A stretch of 64,000 nucleotides of DNA from GWF2-38-10 sp964527595. GTDB lineage: Bacteria; Babelota; Babeliae; Babelales; RVW-14. Position 1 is the stretch's first letter; each line of letters begins with the position of its first letter. The notes under the pieces are model-generated. The model did no database searches. It had not been told where the DNA came from and saw nothing but the letters and a program-made list of their open reading frames with translations. The translations under genes were made by a program, and so were the position numbers. The stretch lies in assembly GCA_964527595.1 (NCBI GenBank), contig CAZGPI010000003.1, forward strand, positions 1-64,000, in the 5' to 3' direction. Shown in pieces: positions 7,415 to 15,858 of this stretch.

Positions 7415-8568
7415 TCACCGGTATCTTGGGATACGGTGCATACTTACCTCGTTGGCGCCTCAAAGGTTCTGATATTGCTCAAGCATGGTCAAACGATTGG
7501 GAAAAAATTTTTGCCAGTATTGCAGTGCACGAAAAAGTAGTCCCATCAATTGATGAAGATACAACTACTATCGCCGTTGCTGCATCAGTTAATGCGCTTG
7601 CTCGCGCCGGTATTTCTGCCGATATCATTAATGCAATTTTTGTGGGGAGTGAGAGCCATGTATATGCCGTCAAGCCGACCGCAACTATGGTTGCTCAAGC
7701 ATTAGGTATTAACAAATTTAGTCACGCGGCCGATCTTGAATTTGCCTGCAAAGCAGGAACGGCTGCACTTATGACCTGTTGCTCTTTGGTCGGTTCAGGC
7801 ATGGCAACTCATGCGCTTGCTATTGGTGCCGATACGGCACAAGCTGCTCCGGGCGATATTCTTGAATATACAGCGGCGGCCGGTGGTGCAGCATTTATTG
7901 TTGCTCGGGATAATGACTATTCCGGGGAGGTGCCGGAGGGAACGGCCGGCGTATCCATTTGTGATATTGATTTTCCGGGGAGGTGCGGGAGGGAACGGCC
8001 CGCTAATATTGCTAATCAATCCTTATTAGCCATTATCGAACATACGTGTTCCCTAACCACCGACACACCAGATTTTTGGCGCCGACCTACCGAAAATTAT
8101 CCAGAACACACCGGACGGTTTACCGCCGAGCCAGCATATTTTCATCATGTTGCTACGATTACTCAAGAAATTTTACGCCAAGTTAATTTATCTCCGTCCG
8201 ATATTGACCACGTTATTTTTCACCAACCCAATGGTCGCTTTCCGGTAAATATAGCCAAGCGTCTTGGATTTTCTAAAGACGCTTTAACCCATGGCCTTCT
8301 TGCCCCAAATGTGGGTAATACTTATAGCGCGGCAACGTTACTTGGCCTGACCGCGGTTCTTGATAATGCGCAACCCGATCAACGAATATTGGTTGTTAGT
8401 TATGGGAGTGGAAGCGGTTCAGATGCCTTATTGTTGCGTACTACCGAGCATCTTATTCCGCGGCGAGCACGTGCTCCAATAACTGCCGATTATATTGCGC
8501 GTAAGGAATATGTAACGTATCAACAATATCGGCGCATTATGGAAATTGTTCACGGGGGTGATCGATGA
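7411..8568 (+). CDS. mvaS: Hydroxymethylglutaryl-CoA synthase, archaeal type
   Basis: 385 residues. Condenses acetoacetyl-CoA and acetyl-CoA to HMG-CoA. Starts with GTG within the mvaA stop. Thiolase-fold motifs: YGAYLPRWRL at the N-terminus, DLEFACKAGTAAL with nucleophile Cys113, VIFHQPNGRFP with His271, and GLLAPNVGNTYSAA. The sequence resembles archaeal synthases more than the eukaryote/Staphylococcus form. Archaeal enzymes are known to form a complex with an SCP2-type thiolase and a DUF35 protein; both partners are encoded in this window. Residues about 171-198 (SGEVPEGTAGV...PGRCGRERPAN) come from two adjacent family B repeats and enlarge a surface stretch relative to the usual about 350 residues. 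The downstream gene overlaps by ATGA. Confidence 0.93.
   Translation: MITGILGYGAYLPRWRLKGSDIAQAWSNDWEKIFASIAVHEKVVPSIDEDTTTIAVAASVNALARAGISADIINAIFVGSESHVYAVKPTATMVAQALGINKFSHAADLEFACKAGTAALMTCCSLVGSGMATHALAIGADTAQAAPGDILEYTAAAGGAAFIVARDNDYSGEVPEGTAGVSICDIDFPGRCGRERPANIANQSLLAIIEHTCSLTTDTPDFWRRPTENYPEHTGRFTAEPAYFHHVATITQEILRQVNLSPSDIDHVIFHQPNGRFPVNIAKRLGFSKDALTHGLLAPNVGNTYSAATLLGLTAVLDNAQPDQRILVVSYGSGSGSDALLLRTTEHLIPRRARAPITADYIARKEYVTYQQYRRIMEIVHGGDR
7923..7950 (+). repeat. Family B repeat inside mvaS, first of two
   Basis: GGGGAGGT lead, GCCGG-AGGGAACGG-CCGGC hairpin. Both arms are altered relative to GCAGG/CCTGC but still fully paired. Translated as GEVPEGTAG. Confidence 0.88.
7977..8003 (+). 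repeat. Family B repeat inside mvaS, second of two
   Basis: GGGGAGGT lead, GCGGG-AGGGAACGG-CCCGC hairpin, again compensated. It is read in a different frame from its neighbour (GRCGRERPA), although both copies have the same orientation. Confidence 0.88.
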
Positions 8569-9761
8569 AAATTCCTGTATTAGGAATTGGGTGTACACCG
8601 TTTGGTGAATTATGGCATCACAGCCTTGCCGACCTTTTAGCTCAATCGCAACACGAAGCATTACGTGATGCCCATCTTAAACCTTCAGATATTGATATGC
8701 TTTTTGTGGCCAATATTGGTGCTGAATTATGGGGCGGACAAGGTCATCTTGGTGCATTGGCTGCCGATGTTCTTGGCGTCTCGGTTCCTTCAATACGCAT
8801 CGAATCTGCATGCGCTTCGGGAGGTATGGCATTAGCGGCTGGCGTGATGGCAATTATGTCCGGTTCTGCGCGTGTGGTTATGATAAGCGGTGTAGAAAAA
8901 ATGACCGACGTTGATCCTGCAACCGTGACCGCCGGACTTATGGGCGCCTGTTTGCGTGATGCTGAATATATGGCCGGGGCTTCATTTGCCTCGTTGTTTG
9001 CGTTGGTGACACGTCAGTATTTTCATACCTATGGTATTGGGCGCGAACACCTTGCGGCTGTGAGTGTCAAAAACCATGCGCATGCATTACTCAATCCGTT
9101 GGCGCATATACGCAAAAAAATTTCGATTGATGATGTGATGCGATCACCAATGATTGCCGATCCATTATCACTCCTTGATTGTTCACCAATTTCTGATGGT
9201 GCGGCGACAATTATTTTGGGAAGCACTCGTTGCCAAAATGGCGGTGATTTGGCTGGCGTAAATATCATCGCCTCTTCTCAAGCAACCGACACGATGACAA
9301 TCGCTGCTCGGCCAACCCTTACTTCATTTGCTGCTACCAAAAATTCGGCCGCGCGCGCATTTGCTCAAGCGGGCATTACGCCCGATATGGTTAATGTTGC
9401 CGAGGTGCACGATGCATTTACGATGGCTGAGATTATTGCGCTCGAGGATTTAGGCTTTTCTGCTCCCGGTATGGCTGCATTCCAGGGGGGTGTTGGCTTG
9501 TCCGCCATAGCCTTGGCGACGGCGGAAGGGAACGCCCTACCATCTTATCTCATTAATCCTTCCGGCGGCCTCAAAGCAAAAGGCCATCCCATTGGTGCAA
9601 CTGGAATTGCACAAGCCGTTGAGATTGTTTTGCAATTACGAGGAAAAGCAAATGCTCGTCAAGTGCCCGATGCTCGTTTTGGGTTAACGCATAATATGGG
9701 CGGAATTGGAACTACGGTTGCTGTTCATATATTTGAACGTGAACAAGAGAGCGGGTTGTGA
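8565..9761 (+). CDS. Acetyl-CoA C-acetyltransferase, SCP2/archaeal-type thiolase
   Basis: 398 residues. Condenses two acetyl-CoA to acetoacetyl-CoA, the first step of the mevalonate pathway. Seen: nucleophile Cys83 in IESACASGGMA, His282 in EVHDAFT, and the C-terminal NPSGGLKAKGHPIGATG with His341 and HNMGGIGT. The SCP-x/archaeal lineage is indicated by the N-terminal 'VLGIGCTPFGEL' and the EVHDAF motif. Third gene of the operon with 4-base overlap to mvaS, so the channel complex partners are made together. A stretch near residues 305-325 (FQGGVGLSAIALATAEGNAL) looks repeat-derived and lies just before NPSGG, a normally variable loop. Confidence 0.92.
   Translation: MKIPVLGIGCTPFGELWHHSLADLLAQSQHEALRDAHLKPSDIDMLFVANIGAELWGGQGHLGALAADVLGVSVPSIRIESACASGGMALAAGVMAIMSGSARVVMISGVEKMTDVDPATVTAGLMGACLRDAEYMAGASFASLFALVTRQYFHTYGIGREHLAAVSVKNHAHALLNPLAHIRKKISIDDVMRSPMIADPLSLLDCSPISDGAATIILGSTRCQNGGDLAGVNIIASSQATDTMTIAARPTLTSFAATKNSAARAFAQAGITPDMVNVAEVHDAFTMAEIIALEDLGFSAPGMAAFQGGVGLSAIALATAEGNALPSYLINPSGGLKAKGHPIGATGIAQAVEIVLQLRGKANARQVPDARFGLTHNMGGIGTTVAVHIFEREQESGL
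9484..9539 (+). repeat. Composite palindromic insertion inside thiolase gene
   Basis: Begins AGGGGGGT and ends GGGAACGCCC like family C. Between lies a separate palindrome, TCCGCC ... GGCGGA, around ATAGCCTTGGCGAC. Reads in frame through the thiolase. Less regular than other copies. Confidence 0.5.
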
Positions 9762-9822
9762 TATACTCAGCAAGCAATAATTATTTTGTTTGCGTATATG
9801 ATGTAAAAATATAAGGAATAAC

Positions 9823-10689
9823 ATGGTATTTCTTAGTCCCCGAAGCGATATGGTATTCAAAAAGCTTTTTGGAACACCAGCCAATAGGGAATTAACCATA
9901 AGCTTTTTAAACAGTGTCTTGGAACTTCCCGAAGGAAAACGCATTGTTAACGTTGAATTTAATGATCCAAATAATCACTTAGAAACGTTGCGCCAAAAAT
10001 TTAGTATTGTTGATATTCGTTGTACCGATGAGCGTGGATATCAGTACATTATTGAAATGCAGAATCAAGACTATCACAACTTTGCTCAACGGGCTCAGTA
10101 TTATAGTTCCTGTGGTATTTCAGTTCAGTTGCAAGTTGCAGAAGAATACCAAAACTTATTACCGATTATTTTTGTTGGTATTGTTAATTACACGTTATTT
10201 CCTCGCCATGACCGTTATTTGACGCATCATTACACGCTTGATATACAAGACCAATATCGCGATCTTGATCTAACGGCATATCATTTTATTGAGCTGCCTA
10301 AATTCAAAAAAGAGATAACGCAGGACGATTCGCTTATTGATAAATGGATTTATTTTCTTAAGCACGCAGAAGAAATAGAAGAGATTCCTTCAACACTTCA
10401 AAACACAAAACCATTTTCTAATGCATTTCATGTATTAACTCAAAGTGCTTGGACCATGAGGGATTTGGCATTATATAAGCAACAGGTTGATACATTACGG
10501 GTTGAAAAAGGTGTATTGAAAACGGCTGAAATGAAGGGGCGTGAAGAAGGCCGTGACGAAGGCCGTGATGAACGTTCGCTTGAAGTTGCTCGCAATATGT
10601 TGGCCGAAGGTATCGATAAAGCCATTATTGCAAAAATTACAGGACTGACCGCTGATGTAATTCAAAAATTAAAAAAGGATGAAGAATAA
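9823..10689 (+). CDS. Rpn-family PD-(D/E)XK nuclease (recombination-promoting / 'transposase-like')
   Basis: 288 residues. Matches the pattern of Rpn/PDDEXK-family proteins (RpnA-like, COG5464). The N-terminus FLSPRSDMVFKKLFG is typical. The nuclease core is seen as SIVDIRCTDERGYQYIIEMQ, giving Asp64 and Glu78-x-Gln80. The C-terminal part has the usual GREEGRDEGRDE low-complexity stretch followed by a helical module AEGIDKAIIAKITGL. Family members cleave DNA and promote RecA-independent recombination or act as phage defence; the role here is unknown. An AAGGA site precedes the ATG. It stands alone after the mevalonate operon and is followed by a family A repeat. Confidence 0.85.
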   Translation: MVFLSPRSDMVFKKLFGTPANRELTISFLNSVLELPEGKRIVNVEFNDPNNHLETLRQKFSIVDIRCTDERGYQYIIEMQNQDYHNFAQRAQYYSSCGISVQLQVAEEYQNLLPIIFVGIVNYTLFPRHDRYLTHHYTLDIQDQYRDLDLTAYHFIELPKFKKEITQDDSLIDKWIYFLKHAEEIEEIPSTLQNTKPFSNAFHVLTQSAWTMRDLALYKQQVDTLRVEKGVLKTAEMKGREEGRDEGRDERSLEVARNMLAEGIDKAIIAKITGLTADVIQKLKKDEE

Positions 10690-10701
10690 CGTGATGACTT
10701 T

Positions 10702-10733
10702 TTGTCATCCTGAACTTGATTCAGGATCCATCC
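10702..10733 (+). repeat. Palindromic repeat family A, after the Rpn gene
   Basis: TTGTCATCCTGAACTTGATTCAGGATCCATCC; arms CCTGAA/TTCAGG. It lies 12 bases after the stop of the Rpn gene. Confidence 0.85.
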
Positions 10734-10818
10734 TATCCTTACATAATTATTCATTAAGCAGTTTAATTGTTGGAGTAAATTTATGATCAATTCATTTAAT
10801 AATCGCAAAGGGAGATCT

Positions 10819-13800
10819 ATGATGAGAAAAAAAATATTGTCGCTTTTGTTAGCAACCGTCGGGTTATGTTTTAGTGATGGGTTGCCGGTGGTAACAACAA
10901 AAATTGGTACCGATATTAATTTTGGTCCGGTTGCCAAAGGGTCTGGTTATGCTTATCTTGGCGCGACAAATAAAGATAGCAAAAATCCAGATCATGCTTT
11001 AACCAATGTTGAAATAAAAAGAGACGGAACTGGTGTTACAATTACCCCTTTTGCGCCAGCCCTAAAAGCAGCAGATAAAACAGCCATCGATAATTCCATC
11101 TCAAATAAAGTTATAAACAATCTTGTATTATGTGGTAATGATCCAATTTTGACCGTTGGTGACGAAAAGATCTACAAAGTAAGCGGTGCAAACAAAGAAG
11201 TGGTTACCATCAATAAGGTTGCGCTTAAAGATAGCGCTCCGACCGATGTTGATAAACCAATCAGCGCGATTGCCGCTAACGGTAGTTATGTATTTGCCGC
11301 CGTTCCAGGGGCCGGTAAAGCGTGGTCCGCGGTAGATGGTAATAATCGTGGCATCGCGATTCTTAATCCTAATGATTTAACCCAATATGAACCAACTGAT
11401 TTTGAAAAGGCAGTAAAAGACGCCGCTCCTGCTGCCCTAAAAAATGATCATGCGGTTAATGCTGCAACAGCTGCGTTTAGTGCAACCAAACCGCTTGCTA
11501 TTAAGTGGGACGATACAACGGGTATCGCTGGCGCTGAATTAACCGAAGACGTTAACATGTATTGGAACGATAATGTTAATCGTCTTTATGTTGGGCTTTC
11601 TGGCGTCAAACGTGACGACAAAGAAAAAGAAGGCGGTGTTTGTTCAATGCTTGTTGGGCGCATTGATAAAACAGAAAAAACAGAAACAGCAGCAGCAAAG
11701 ACAAGCTTTGTTTTATCCCCAATTGTTAAAGATATGGCCGCTCCACGATTAGATGTTGAAATGGCGGCAAAAAAGGTTGCGATAGCCAATGCGGCATGTG
11801 TGGTTGCTGAAGCGATTGCTACCGTCAGTGATGCTAATAAAACTACGACAGCTACATTTGCTTCGGGATATACTATATCGACGCAACAGCCTCAAGTTAC
11901 AATCCTTCGTAAGATTTATGACGCAATTAACAAAATAAAAACAGAAAACGATTTAATTACGTGGGTTGATGCAATATATGCTGCAAATTCGGTTGGTGCT
12001 GCATATGACGCAGCGGCAGCTGATAAGGCTGCAAAGCCACGAGCAGCCGCTCAAATATACGTCGACAATATTGCGTATTCAGAGATGGCTTTAGCCGCTA
12101 AAAAATCATACGAGATTGCCGGTTATCCTGCCGATGCTAACCATTCTATCGTTGCCGCAACGGCTGCAACGGCATTACTTGATTTTGATGCTATTGCTAA
12201 TAAGTGTGGCTTGGGTGCTAATAATGATAAAACAGACGAATATGATACCGCCATCAAAGCAATGAAAACCTACAAAACAACCCCAACGGCAGCAAACGCT
12301 AAAAATTATATTACAAAAGTTATTGCCTATGATGCGGCAATAAGTAAGATTGCTGGAATTGATGTTTATGTTGATACTGACGGCTATTCATCAGCAGATC
12401 CGTCAACAATGTCAGCTGCAAAAGCATCGGCGAAAAATATCGGCGCCAAAGAAACAGATAAAGTACCTAGTTCATATTTTGATACTGTTGGCGCAGCTGC
12501 TCCTCTGCTTAAGCCATTAGGAAAATCACTTAAAAATATTGTCGCCGCTGCAGCTGGTGTTGCAGATGCAGCTACTGTTGCCGATACAAATAAACTTTTA
12601 CAAGCGGCAGCGCTTCCGTATACCAACCAAAAAGTTTCGGCCAACGATTCAACGCGTATGGTTGCTAATTATTTTGCAGGTGCAGGATATCCAAAGGCTC
12701 AAACACTTGATGCCAATGATGATGCAACCGGTAAGGCGCGCGTCGTTAACCCATTTGGTAACAATGGTAATGATGATATAGCCCTAACGGCCGGTAAGAT
12801 GGCCAGCCTCAGGACAACACCACGTGGCCATAACTACTTGATTACCAATGTTATTACAAAAGTTGGGTCAGTAGACAAAAATCTTATTTGCGCATTACCG
12901 TTAATGGGTGGATCGGTAGAAGCCGATAAGGGTACCATTTCAAAGGTGGCAAATGGCGTTGCAACGTTCGATGCTCCTGCCTTAAATATGTCCGAATTAC
13001 CAATTTTTGACGACGTTGCCGTTGTGGTTGGTGGCAATAACGACTTGATTGATGTTGCATTGGGCACCGATATCTTTACTGATGGCGATGATAGTGTTTA
13101 TATGGCATTGGGTGGCAATACCCCTTTAAAAGCTGGGCTTGTAAAGTCAACGGCGCTCTTTGACAAAAATGGCATTATTAATGGTTGGACTCAATGGAGG
13201 CACGTTGATAATTCATTGCAACGCATTAAGGCTGCCGTTTTCGATCCATTTACCAACAAATACATGTTCTTGAAATCAGCAGACTATGTATCAGATTTCA
13301 ACACCATTGAATTGACAGGTGGTGGCAACCTGGCGCTTACGCCAGAAGATTTAATGGCCATTCCCCCAACTGCTTTAAAAGCCGTTATGCACAACGCATT
13401 TCCGGTAAGCGATAATGGTATTTTCAATCTTTTTGCTTATGACAAAAATACTCCTGGTTTTGCTAACAATACGCTTGCGGCGATGGTTGCCGTTGGTTAC
13501 GATACGTTGAGCTTTGTCGTGATGGCTGATCAAACACAAGGGACGCTCAGATCAGCAGATGAATTTAATATTAATAACGTTTTTACTTTTGCTGATCAAG
13601 CACTTAAAGATATTGCACCAATTGTGTGCACTGCTATCGCTGAAGCGAATGGTCAAGCATGGTTGTTTGCCGCCGGATATAATGGCTTGACTGTCTTGAG
13701 TGCAGCTGATGGAAAAGGATTCAGTAGTTTCGACGGAACAAATAGCCAAATTGGTGGTTTGACATTTAAGCAGTTGACCGATAATAGATTCAAGAATATT

Positions 13801-14493
13801 CGCAAGATTACTTCTGGCAAAAATAATAATTTATTGGTAATGACCGATACGGCTATTTATTCAATTGCGTTGGGTGCTGATAAATTCAGGGCGGCAAACC
13901 CAGTTCCGCTTGTTGCAACAGAATATATGCCAGCAAAATTGGATACGGTTGGTTATTTATCAGATATGGTTGTTTTGGGAACAGACTTGATTCTATTAGC
14001 GGCAACGGGAAAAATTGGTGAAGAAGATACAGAATCTCCTGGCTTATGGTTGGCGAGCAAATCTGGTGGTACGTTGAATCCTACTCCTATATCAACAAAA
14101 GAAGATGGGCCAGCGGTACAGATTAATTATAAGTCGAAGACAGAAACAACGGGCGACTTATATGTATTGTTTGCCAACTTTACCAAAGATGATGCAAAGC
14201 TGAATCATTATGATGTTGATATGAGCAAGGTTGGGGCAGCCAGAGTTGCTGCTTCGACGATAAATACCGTTACGCAATTTACCAAATTTTATCTAAACTT
14301 TGACGTTGGTGATGGAGTGGTTGTGGTTAATAGCCCAACGGAGCATTTGGTTACCAAGGTGCCACTGAAAAATGTAAACCAGCGGGCAGAGATGTTTGTT
14401 GATAAGAACGTTACCAATGTTGGCGCACCAATATTTGATGATGTTTCTGGTTGTTTTATCGCTCCATATAATGGTGGTGTTGTTGTTATTTAA
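10819..14493 (+). CDS. Large secreted protein of unknown function
   Basis: About 1224 residues from the chosen ATG. A frame-equivalent ATG exists at 10783, but AAGGGAG lies just before the ATGATG at 10819, and the signal peptide (MRKKILSLLLATVGLCFSDG) begins there. No catalytic motif is recognised. The N-terminal and C-terminal thirds have repeated beta-strand-like units (VYMALGGNTPL, GYDTLSFVVMADQ, NNLLVMTDTAIYSIAL), suggesting a propeller. The middle (about residues 310-600) is Ala/Asp/Lys-rich and probably helical. It is followed after 28 bases by an outer-membrane barrel gene, so the two may form an exported protein and its membrane partner. That pairing is inference. Confidence 0.7.
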   Translation: MMRKKILSLLLATVGLCFSDGLPVVTTKIGTDINFGPVAKGSGYAYLGATNKDSKNPDHALTNVEIKRDGTGVTITPFAPALKAADKTAIDNSISNKVINNLVLCGNDPILTVGDEKIYKVSGANKEVVTINKVALKDSAPTDVDKPISAIAANGSYVFAAVPGAGKAWSAVDGNNRGIAILNPNDLTQYEPTDFEKAVKDAAPAALKNDHAVNAATAAFSATKPLAIKWDDTTGIAGAELTEDVNMYWNDNVNRLYVGLSGVKRDDKEKEGGVCSMLVGRIDKTEKTETAAAKTSFVLSPIVKDMAAPRLDVEMAAKKVAIANAACVVAEAIATVSDANKTTTATFASGYTISTQQPQVTILRKIYDAINKIKTENDLITWVDAIYAANSVGAAYDAAAADKAAKPRAAAQIYVDNIAYSEMALAAKKSYEIAGYPADANHSIVAATAATALLDFDAIANKCGLGANNDKTDEYDTAIKAMKTYKTTPTAANAKNYITKVIAYDAAISKIAGIDVYVDTDGYSSADPSTMSAAKASAKNIGAKETDKVPSSYFDTVGAAAPLLKPLGKSLKNIVAAAAGVADAATVADTNKLLQAAALPYTNQKVSANDSTRMVANYFAGAGYPKAQTLDANDDATGKARVVNPFGNNGNDDIALTAGKMASLRTTPRGHNYLITNVITKVGSVDKNLICALPLMGGSVEADKGTISKVANGVATFDAPALNMSELPIFDDVAVVVGGNNDLIDVALGTDIFTDGDDSVYMALGGNTPLKAGLVKSTALFDKNGIINGWTQWRHVDNSLQRIKAAVFDPFTNKYMFLKSADYVSDFNTIELTGGGNLALTPEDLMAIPPTALKAVMHNAFPVSDNGIFNLFAYDKNTPGFANNTLAAMVAVGYDTLSFVVMADQTQGTLRSADEFNINNVFTFADQALKDIAPIVCTAIAEANGQAWLFAAGYNGLTVLSAADGKGFSSFDGTNSQIGGLTFKQLTDNRFKNIRKITSGKNNNLLVMTDTAIYSIALGADKFRAANPVPLVATEYMPAKLDTVGYLSDMVVLGTDLILLAATGKIGEEDTESPGLWLASKSGGTLNPTPISTKEDGPAVQINYKSKTETTGDLYVLFANFTKDDAKLNHYDVDMSKVGAARVAASTINTVTQFTKFYLNFDVGDGVVVVNSPTEHLVTKVPLKNVNQRAEMFVDKNVTNVGAPIFDDVSGCFIAPYNGGVVVI

Positions 14494-14521
14494 CGAGTAA
14501 AAACATTAAGAAAGGGTTTTG

Positions 14522-15793
14522 ATGAAATTAATGAGTAAGATAGCGCTTGGGGCTTTGACTCTAGCTCTGGTTGCACAAACGGCCGCCGCTTTTGCGCCAA
14601 CAAATTTTTTCCAACCATTTGATCCAAATTTAGCTTTGTATAAAGTTCCTCAAACACAATTTCGTTTGGGTGCTCAAGCAGAATATGGAAGTACAAGTAG
14701 CGCACATAACTGGAACAGCAAAAAGAAAAACGTTTTGCAGCTTCATAACGACCGTGAACGCGTGGTCGATATGCTTATGGGTAAGCCTATTCTTTTGCCC
14801 TATATGTCGGCGTTTGGTAGTGTGCCAGATTCTGAAAAGATGTTGGCAGATTTTCGAGGTTCATTTGATCAACTTGATGTAACATTATTTTCCGATTACA
14901 AGTTGCCGGTAAAACTTTTTGAAGGGAACGTGCAGCTTAGTGTCTATATGCCGATTAGAAATGTGCATGTTAAGGATGTGCAGATGACCATCGATCCGCT
15001 TAATAAGATGCCCGTGGGCACCAATCAATTTTTTGATGATTGGATGACAACGCCAGATGTTCTCAAGGCAAAAATCAAAGCGATTGATAAGGATTTGGAT
15101 TTTGGTAGCTGGAGCAAAATAGGCGTTGGTGACCTTGTTGCCATGCTTAAGTGGGGCCGATTATACAAGCAAGATAAAGAGTGGATTCGCACAGTATACG
15201 TTTATTTTAAGGGCGGCGTTTCGATTCCAACAAGTAGCCGACATGACGTTGATAAAGTGTTTAGTGTTCCGTTGGGACATGATGGCGCTGTTGGCATTCC
15301 TTTTGGTGTTGGCCTTGCATTAAACATGAAGCATCATCTCAAGCTTGGTCTTGATACTGAGTTTATTGCGCTTCTTGATAGTGCTGCCGATTATCGTATG
15401 AAAACTACGATGAATCAAACAGAAATTTTGTTGCTTAATAAAGGGCGTGCATATAAAGATCATGGGCTGACCTGGAAGTTCAATCTCTATGCAAAGGGTG
15501 TTCATCTTTGGCAAGGCTTCTCTCTTAAAACAGCTTATGAATACACCAAGCATGATACTGATAGCCTTGTGCTAAAGACAAATAAATTTGATAATAATGT
15601 CGTTAATAGTGCTAACAGTTTGCAAGAATGGAATACTCATAGCGCGATATTCCAGTTGAATTGGGATTCTTACAAGGTTAATACAAAGATGACGTGTAAG
15701 CCTCAATTGAGCATCTTCTATAAGTTACCAATTAATGGTAAAAATGTGCTAGATCCACACACCTTTGGTGGTCAATTGGCATTGAATTTCTAA
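14522..15793 (+). CDS. Outer-membrane beta-barrel protein
   Basis: 423 residues. Signal peptide MKLMSKIALGALTLALVAQTAAAFA, then alternating amphipathic strands and a terminal ...GGQLALNF, the Phe-ended signature recognised by the outer-membrane assembly machinery. The ATG at 14522 follows AAAGGG by 5-6 bases; an upstream TTG is not needed. Strand-like segments such as KLGLDTEFIALL, WKFNLYAKG and AIFQLNWDSYK suggest a 12-16 strand barrel. No specific transporter family is recognised. Close spacing behind the large secreted protein suggests co-transcription. The terminator lies just downstream. Confidence 0.7.
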   Translation: MKLMSKIALGALTLALVAQTAAAFAPTNFFQPFDPNLALYKVPQTQFRLGAQAEYGSTSSAHNWNSKKKNVLQLHNDRERVVDMLMGKPILLPYMSAFGSVPDSEKMLADFRGSFDQLDVTLFSDYKLPVKLFEGNVQLSVYMPIRNVHVKDVQMTIDPLNKMPVGTNQFFDDWMTTPDVLKAKIKAIDKDLDFGSWSKIGVGDLVAMLKWGRLYKQDKEWIRTVYVYFKGGVSIPTSSRHDVDKVFSVPLGHDGAVGIPFGVGLALNMKHHLKLGLDTEFIALLDSAADYRMKTTMNQTEILLLNKGRAYKDHGLTWKFNLYAKGVHLWQGFSLKTAYEYTKHDTDSLVLKTNKFDNNVVNSANSLQEWNTHSAIFQLNWDSYKVNTKMTCKPQLSIFYKLPINGKNVLDPHTFGGQLALNF

Positions 15794-15812
15794 GTCTAGT
15801 TTGATTATATAT

Positions 15813-15858
15813 AAAACCCTCGAGGGCGAAAGACTTCGGGGGTTTTGTTATTTTTTTT
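15813..15858 (+). terminator. Intrinsic terminator after barrel gene
   Basis: AAAACCC...GGGTTTT stem closing over a CTCGAGGGCGAAAGACTTCGGG region, then a T run. It overlaps the stop of the convergent P-loop gene. Confidence 0.7.
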
